Part shown: piece after piece, positions 4,952 to 8,622 of the stretch
Numbering within the stretch: the first letter of the stretch is position 1
Layout of the letters: each line of letters starts with the position of its first letter
Assembly (NCBI GenBank): GCA_031261145.1
Contig: JAISJX010000394.1
Span: forward strand, 1-8,622
Source of the DNA: Tannerella sp.
GTDB lineage: Bacteria; Bacteroidota; Bacteroidia; Bacteroidales; Tannerellaceae
Length of the DNA: 8,622 nucleotides
Reading direction: 5' to 3'
Program-made: the position numbers and the translations under genes
The notes under the pieces: generated by a model
The model's input: the letters and a program-made list of their open reading frames with translations, nothing else
Database searches by the model: none
What the model was told of the DNA's origin: nothing

Positions 4952-6814
4952 TCACTTCAGTTCGGGCGGTTTGGGCAATGAGCCGCCTTCATTATATTTC
5001 TGATTATTAGGAAGCGCTTTTTCGCCTACACCTTTTTCCATAAGGACTTTCAACTCCTCCAGATGAGACTGGTAAACGCCACGGGGCAGTACGCCGTATT
5101 GCTTGCACAGGGAGGCGGCCATCCCTACGACTTCGCCCATCATGCCGGTGGTGCGCATCACGCGGACAGTGCCCAGAGCGACGTGCGTCACGCTGATATT
5201 GCGACCGGCCATAAACAGATTGTCAATGTTCCGCGAATAAAGGCAGCGGTAGGGAATCGGATAAGGGTAAATATTGATATGCTTGGCGATGGATTTGAAC
5301 TCGGCGCCGGGGAAGTTTTCCGTGTTCTGCGGGTCGGGATAATGCAAGTCTATCGACCAGGTAGTTGAAGCCGTTCCGTCCTCGTGGGCAACGTATTTAC
5401 GGACATCGTCCTCTTTCATGATATAATCGCCCATCAGACGGCGGGATTCGCGTTTGCCCGATACGTAAGCGACCCAACCGAGTTTCAGGTTTTTGAACTG
5501 ATTGTTTTCTTTCAGATTGTTTTTCAGATAACTCCAATTGGAATAAACGACCAGCAGGCCGTAATCGCGGATACGTTCAAAATCTTTAATCTGGTCGTAG
5601 TTCATACCGGTTTCCCACGTCCATTCTCCCATCGCGACCTTTTCGCAACTTTTATCGTTGAACGCAATGCCATAGTTGAAATAGGGGAAGGAGGATGACG
5701 AGCCGTTATCCACCGAATACCACTGAACGGAAGCGCCCATCGTCATCTTGTCGGCCGTTTCGGGTGCGGTGCTTTCGTTAAATTCATCGCGGGCTTCGCG
5801 TCCCATGCGGTAGTCGGCTCCGGCGAGATAACCCACCGTCCCGTCGCCCGTACAATCCGAGAAAACGGGAGCGCTGAAACTCAACTCCGTCCCATTCTCA
5901 ATATGCTTGGCTATCACCGTCCGGATTTTTTGTCCGTCCATTTCGACCCCTAACGCACGATAGTTGGAAAACAGGGTGATATTTTTCTCTTTAGCCACGG
6001 CTTCCGCTTTTTTATCATCTTCGTAATTACCGGCCGGTTGCGCGTTTCCACCTTTGAGAGGGCCAAATTCTTTTTGCAGGTTACCCAACTCTTTATACGG
6101 GGCGGCTTCAATCCGTCCGCCCAGATGGACACGTATCTCCGAGCTGTTATTTCCGCCCAATACCGGGCGGTCGTTAATCAACGCCACCTTACACCCCAGA
6201 CGGGCTGCCGATATAGCCGCACTGATGCCCGCAACGCCGCCGCCGACCACAACCAGGTCGTAAGTTCCTGCCGGCGCAGGCGTATCGGGCAGTTGCAAGG
6301 CTTTCCGGCGGAAGGCTTCCAGCGCGTTCACATCGGATGGCGGAACGGCGCCCTGTTCGGTCGTGAAATAAATGGCGTCGCAACGTCCGTCAAAACCGGT
6401 AAGGTCGTGCAATGCCAGCGTAGCCTGTTTGTTTTTGATGGATACTTTCCCCGCTTCCTGCCATATCCATTCGGAGCCTTTAATCCCCAACACGGCAGAG
6501 AGCTGCTTCCCATCGACAGACAGTTTGAATTTGCCCGGCCCTTCCGCATCTTTCCAGGGGGATGTCCAGTTATAGGTGCGCACATAGACATAGTATGTCC
6601 CCGTTTCCGGAAAAGTGACCTGCGTCGAAGCCGTTTCTACCGGAACGCCCATCCCATGCGCTATCAGGTAGGACGACCCCATCAAATCCATAAACTGCTG
6701 GTCAACCGCCCAACCGCCTTTGCTGTTAAAACTTTCCGCCTCCACAAAAAGACCGGCGGCATGTACGTTCATACATAGCCAGATAGATACTGTAATAATG
6801 ATATACTTTTTCAT
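4952..6814 (-). CDS. Exported FAD-dependent oxidoreductase with N-terminal beta-rich domain
   Basis: This complete 620-residue protein is transcribed second in a tandem pair. Residues 1-19/20 are a Sec signal peptide (MKKYIIITVSIWLC..., cleavage near VHA-A), so it is exported, probably to the periplasm. There is no twin-arginine motif and no good lipobox. Residues about 22-150 form a Golvesin/CBM-like beta domain (VEAESF, GSSYLIAHGMG, VYVRTYNWTSPW, HDLTGFDGRCDAIYF). Residues 184-570 are a FAD_oxidored (PF12831-type) domain. It has the dinucleotide motif VVVGGGVAGISAA (188-200), the family segment GGNNSSEIRVHLGG (220-233), DCTGDGTVGYLAGAD (320-334) and a C-terminal FAD-closing segment NIDNLFMAGRN...GMMGEVVGMAAS (529-568). 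Reaction and substrate are unknown; the accessory domain and export suggest a glycan or a glycan-linked compound. A possible own promoter sits in the 59-bp gap upstream. Confidence 0.88.
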   Translation of the reverse strand: MKKYIIITVSIWLCMNVHAAGLFVEAESFNSKGGWAVDQQFMDLMGSSYLIAHGMGVPVETASTQVTFPETGTYYVYVRTYNWTSPWKDAEGPGKFKLSVDGKQLSAVLGIKGSEWIWQEAGKVSIKNKQATLALHDLTGFDGRCDAIYFTTEQGAVPPSDVNALEAFRRKALQLPDTPAPAGTYDLVVVGGGVAGISAAISAARLGCKVALINDRPVLGGNNSSEIRVHLGGRIEAAPYKELGNLQKEFGPLKGGNAQPAGNYEDDKKAEAVAKEKNITLFSNYRALGVEMDGQKIRTVIAKHIENGTELSFSAPVFSDCTGDGTVGYLAGADYRMGREARDEFNESTAPETADKMTMGASVQWYSVDNGSSSSFPYFNYGIAFNDKSCEKVAMGEWTWETGMNYDQIKDFERIRDYGLLVVYSNWSYLKNNLKENNQFKNLKLGWVAYVSGKRESRRLMGDYIMKEDDVRKYVAHEDGTASTTWSIDLHYPDPQNTENFPGAEFKSIAKHINIYPYPIPYRCLYSRNIDNLFMAGRNISVTHVALGTVRVMRTTGMMGEVVGMAASLCKQYGVLPRGVYQSHLEELKVLMEKGVGEKALPNNQKYNEGGSLPKPPELK

Positions 6815-6833
6815 TGTCTGTTGATTTTTTGTA

Positions 6834-6864
6834 CAAAAATACGATATTTATTGAATCCAAAAAA
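6834..6864 (-). promoter_or_regulatory. Possible internal promoter between the two FAD oxidoreductase genes
   Basis: On the minus strand TATTTTTG (6834-6841) fits TAnnTTTG, and a T-rich TTTTTTG (6858-6864) lies upstream near the -33 position. The predicted start is near 6827, about 13 nt before the ATG at 6814. In AT-rich sequence such a match can occur by chance. If real, the downstream gene could be expressed without its upstream paralogue. Confidence 0.38.
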
Positions 6865-6873
6865 GATATTTCC

Positions 6874-8622
6874 TCATTTTGCGATTATTTTCTTTTCACT
6901 CAACATTTCACCGAGATTATATTGGGGATAATCGTCTGTTCCTTCTTTCCCCACACCCTTTGTCATCAATGATTTTAAATCATCCAGATGATTCTCATAT
7001 ACGCCGCGCGGCAATACATTATATTGTTTGCATACGGATGCCGCCATGCCGACTACTTCGCCGAACATCCCAATCGAACGCATCTGGCGGGTCGTTCCCA
7101 AAGCTACATGGGTGACACTCATATTACGTCCCGTCATGAACAAATTGTCAATATTGCGAGAATACATACAGCGATAGGGTACCGGATACGGATAAATCAT
7201 GGGTTGTTCACAAATGGATCTGAACTCATTACCGGGGAACTGTTCGCTGTTTTTAGGATCAGGGTAATGCAGGTCTATACTCCATGACACACTGGCCGTA
7301 GCATCGGGATAAGGTACGTATTCCTCAACATCCTGCTGTCTGAGGATAACATCTCCCAACAGGCGGCGGGATTCACGTTTACCGGCTACGTAGGCTACCC
7401 AGCCAAGCGAACGGTTCCAATACTTGTTTTTCAAACTGTATTCGTTTTTGAGGAATGACCAGTTGGAATAAACGACTAACAAACCATAGTCACGGATACG
7501 TTCAAAATCTTTAATCTGGTCGAAATTCATTCCTGTTTCCCATGTCCATTCTCCCATCATCACTTTCTGGACATTTTCTTCGTTGAACGTCAGTCCATAC
7601 TTGAAAACAGGAAATGCGCTATCAAAGTTATCTTCCAAGGAATACCACTGTACGGAGCTGCCCATCGTCATCTTGTCGCCGATTTCGGGAGCTGTTGATT
7701 CGCCAAATTCGGCTTTTGATTCGCGTCCCATGGAGAAATCAGCGCCGGCCAATGCGCCGATAGTACCGTCGCCTGTACAATCCACAAACAAAGGAGCGGT
7801 AAACACCAGCTCTTTGCCCGTTTCTACCTGTTTTGCCGTTACCGATTTAATTTTGTTTCCATCCATCTCAACTTTAAACGCATGGTAGCTCAAGAATTGA
7901 GAGATATTGGGTTCGCCATTTACAACGGCGCTCTTTTTTTCATCTTCATACCGATCGGCCGGTTGTGCGTTACCGCCTCTCATCGGGCTTATCTCTTTTA
8001 CAATGCCTCCCAGAGCGGGATAAGGTTCCAAGCCAATGCGCCCGCCGAGATGAACCCGCACTTCGGAACTGTTATTGCCTCCCCAAACGGGGCGATCCTG
8101 TATAAAGGCGACCTTCAACCCCAAACGCGCAGCAGAGACAGCCGTACATATTCCACCGATGCCACCGCCGATAACGACCAAATCATACCGGCCTCCGTCT
8201 TCTTCTTTAACACCGGTCTGCTGTCGGCGGAATGTTGTCAACGCCTCTGTTTCTGCCGGTGGGACGAAAGAATCGTCCTGCGTAAAATAGAGGGCGTCAC
8301 AGCGTCCGTCGAATCCCGTCAAATCATGCAGGCTGATTTGTACTTCCTTGCTGCTGATTTCCACTTGACCGCCATCCTGCCATAACCATCTGTTACCTTC
8401 ATTACCGAATGTAAATTCAACGGGTTTGTTATTGACTAATACCTGAAATTTTCCGGGGCCTTTATCGTTCAGCCACGGCGAAGTCCAGTTATACGTCCTG
8501 ACAAATAGATGGTAAATCCCCGTTTTTGGAAATTTCACGGTGGTTGAGGCGTCTTTTACCGGAATCCCCATGCCGTGCGCCATCAGATAGGGCGACCCCA
8601 TCAAATCCATAAACTGTTGATT
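6874..8622 (-). CDS. FAD-dependent oxidoreductase, paralogue of the downstream gene (partial, 5' end outside window)
   Basis: The reading frame is open to the right edge. The visible part is 582 residues, starting N-Q-Q-F-M-D-L-M-G-S, which aligns with residue 38 onward of the downstream paralogue. The true start, with a likely signal peptide, therefore lies about 35-40 codons outside the window, and the ATG at 8610 is internal. The beta-rich domain (GSPYLMAHGMG, FVRTYNWTSPW, HDLTGFDGRCDALYF) is followed by the FAD domain with VVIGGGIGGICTA, GGNNSSEVRVHLGG, DCTGDGTIGALAGAD and the closing NIDNLFMTGRN...GEVVGMAAS. Similarity to the downstream copy is high over the whole length, including the long near-identical block GEWTWETGMN(F/Y)DQIKDFERIRDYG. 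Differences gather in the region after GGR and in the C-terminal tail (this copy ends KKIIAK). It is transcribed before the paralogue with a 59-bp gap, and no terminator hairpin is evident between them. Confidence 0.87.
   Translation of the reverse strand, partial: NQQFMDLMGSPYLMAHGMGIPVKDASTTVKFPKTGIYHLFVRTYNWTSPWLNDKGPGKFQVLVNNKPVEFTFGNEGNRWLWQDGGQVEISSKEVQISLHDLTGFDGRCDALYFTQDDSFVPPAETEALTTFRRQQTGVKEEDGGRYDLVVIGGGIGGICTAVSAARLGLKVAFIQDRPVWGGNNSSEVRVHLGGRIGLEPYPALGGIVKEISPMRGGNAQPADRYEDEKKSAVVNGEPNISQFLSYHAFKVEMDGNKIKSVTAKQVETGKELVFTAPLFVDCTGDGTIGALAGADFSMGRESKAEFGESTAPEIGDKMTMGSSVQWYSLEDNFDSAFPVFKYGLTFNEENVQKVMMGEWTWETGMNFDQIKDFERIRDYGLLVVYSNWSFLKNEYSLKNKYWNRSLGWVAYVAGKRESRRLLGDVILRQQDVEEYVPYPDATASVSWSIDLHYPDPKNSEQFPGNEFRSICEQPMIYPYPVPYRCMYSRNIDNLFMTGRNMSVTHVALGTTRQMRSIGMFGEVVGMAASVCKQYNVLPRGVYENHLDDLKSLMTKGVGKEGTDDYPQYNLGEMLSEKKIIAK

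Noticed and set aside
6038..6778. Plus-strand ORF of 246 codons
   Set aside because: It is antisense to the complete FAD oxidoreductase gene, which has clear motifs. Its composition is that of a shadow frame.
8608..8610. ATG at 8610 as the true start of the upstream FAD oxidoreductase
   Set aside because: The frame stays open to the edge, and the preceding residues N-Q-Q-F align with D-Q-Q-F inside the paralogue, so this Met is internal.

Overview
The window comes from the chromosome of a member of the Bacteroidales, possibly near Parabacteroides, Dysgonomonas or Tannerella. Three things support this. The -7 promoter element TAnnTTTG of the Bacteroidetes lies upstream of five genes. Shine-Dalgarno sequences are weak or absent. 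The families present are a Bacteroidales-type receiver/PEP-binding protein, a small RRM protein, TIGR02757 and secreted FAD oxidoreductases. The base composition is moderate and looks uniform, with no integrase, transposase, tRNA, rRNA or CRISPR array.

Layout. Bases 1-494 (minus) are the N-terminal 164 residues of a protein that resembles the Bacteroidales PEP-synthase-like proteins with a degenerate receiver domain. A gap of about 305 bp follows and holds that gene's promoter and a hairpin with two possible pairings. At 800-1126 (minus) is a 108-residue RRM RNA-binding protein with a Gly/Arg/Asn tail and a leader of about 120 nt. At 1404-3614 (minus) is complete pnp (PNPase), followed by a strong hairpin terminator. 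The 522-bp gap 3615-4136 separates divergent genes. It carries a 111-bp interspersed palindrome, a partial relative of it, and a short tandem heptamer array. At 4137-4910 (plus) is a TIGR02757/DUF2400 protein. Two tandem paralogous FAD-dependent oxidoreductases (minus) fill the rest: a complete 620-residue protein with a Sec signal peptide (4952-6814) and an upstream copy that runs off the right edge (6874-8622).

How the genes relate. pnp and the RRM gene are both RNA-metabolism genes in the same orientation, and both proteins end in similar Gly/Asn/Arg-rich tails. Each appears to have its own promoter, so this is a neighbourhood rather than an obvious operon. The FAD oxidoreductase pair probably forms one transcription unit, with a possible internal promoter in the 59-bp gap. 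An N-terminal beta-rich accessory domain and export suggest extracytoplasmic oxidation of a carbohydrate or another small molecule; the substrate cannot be read from the sequence. Nothing here clearly amounts to a new defence or mobile system. The best leads are the exported FAD pair, the non-coding repeats between pnp and the TIGR02757 gene, and a possible link between TIGR02757 and HhH-GPD DNA glycosylases.
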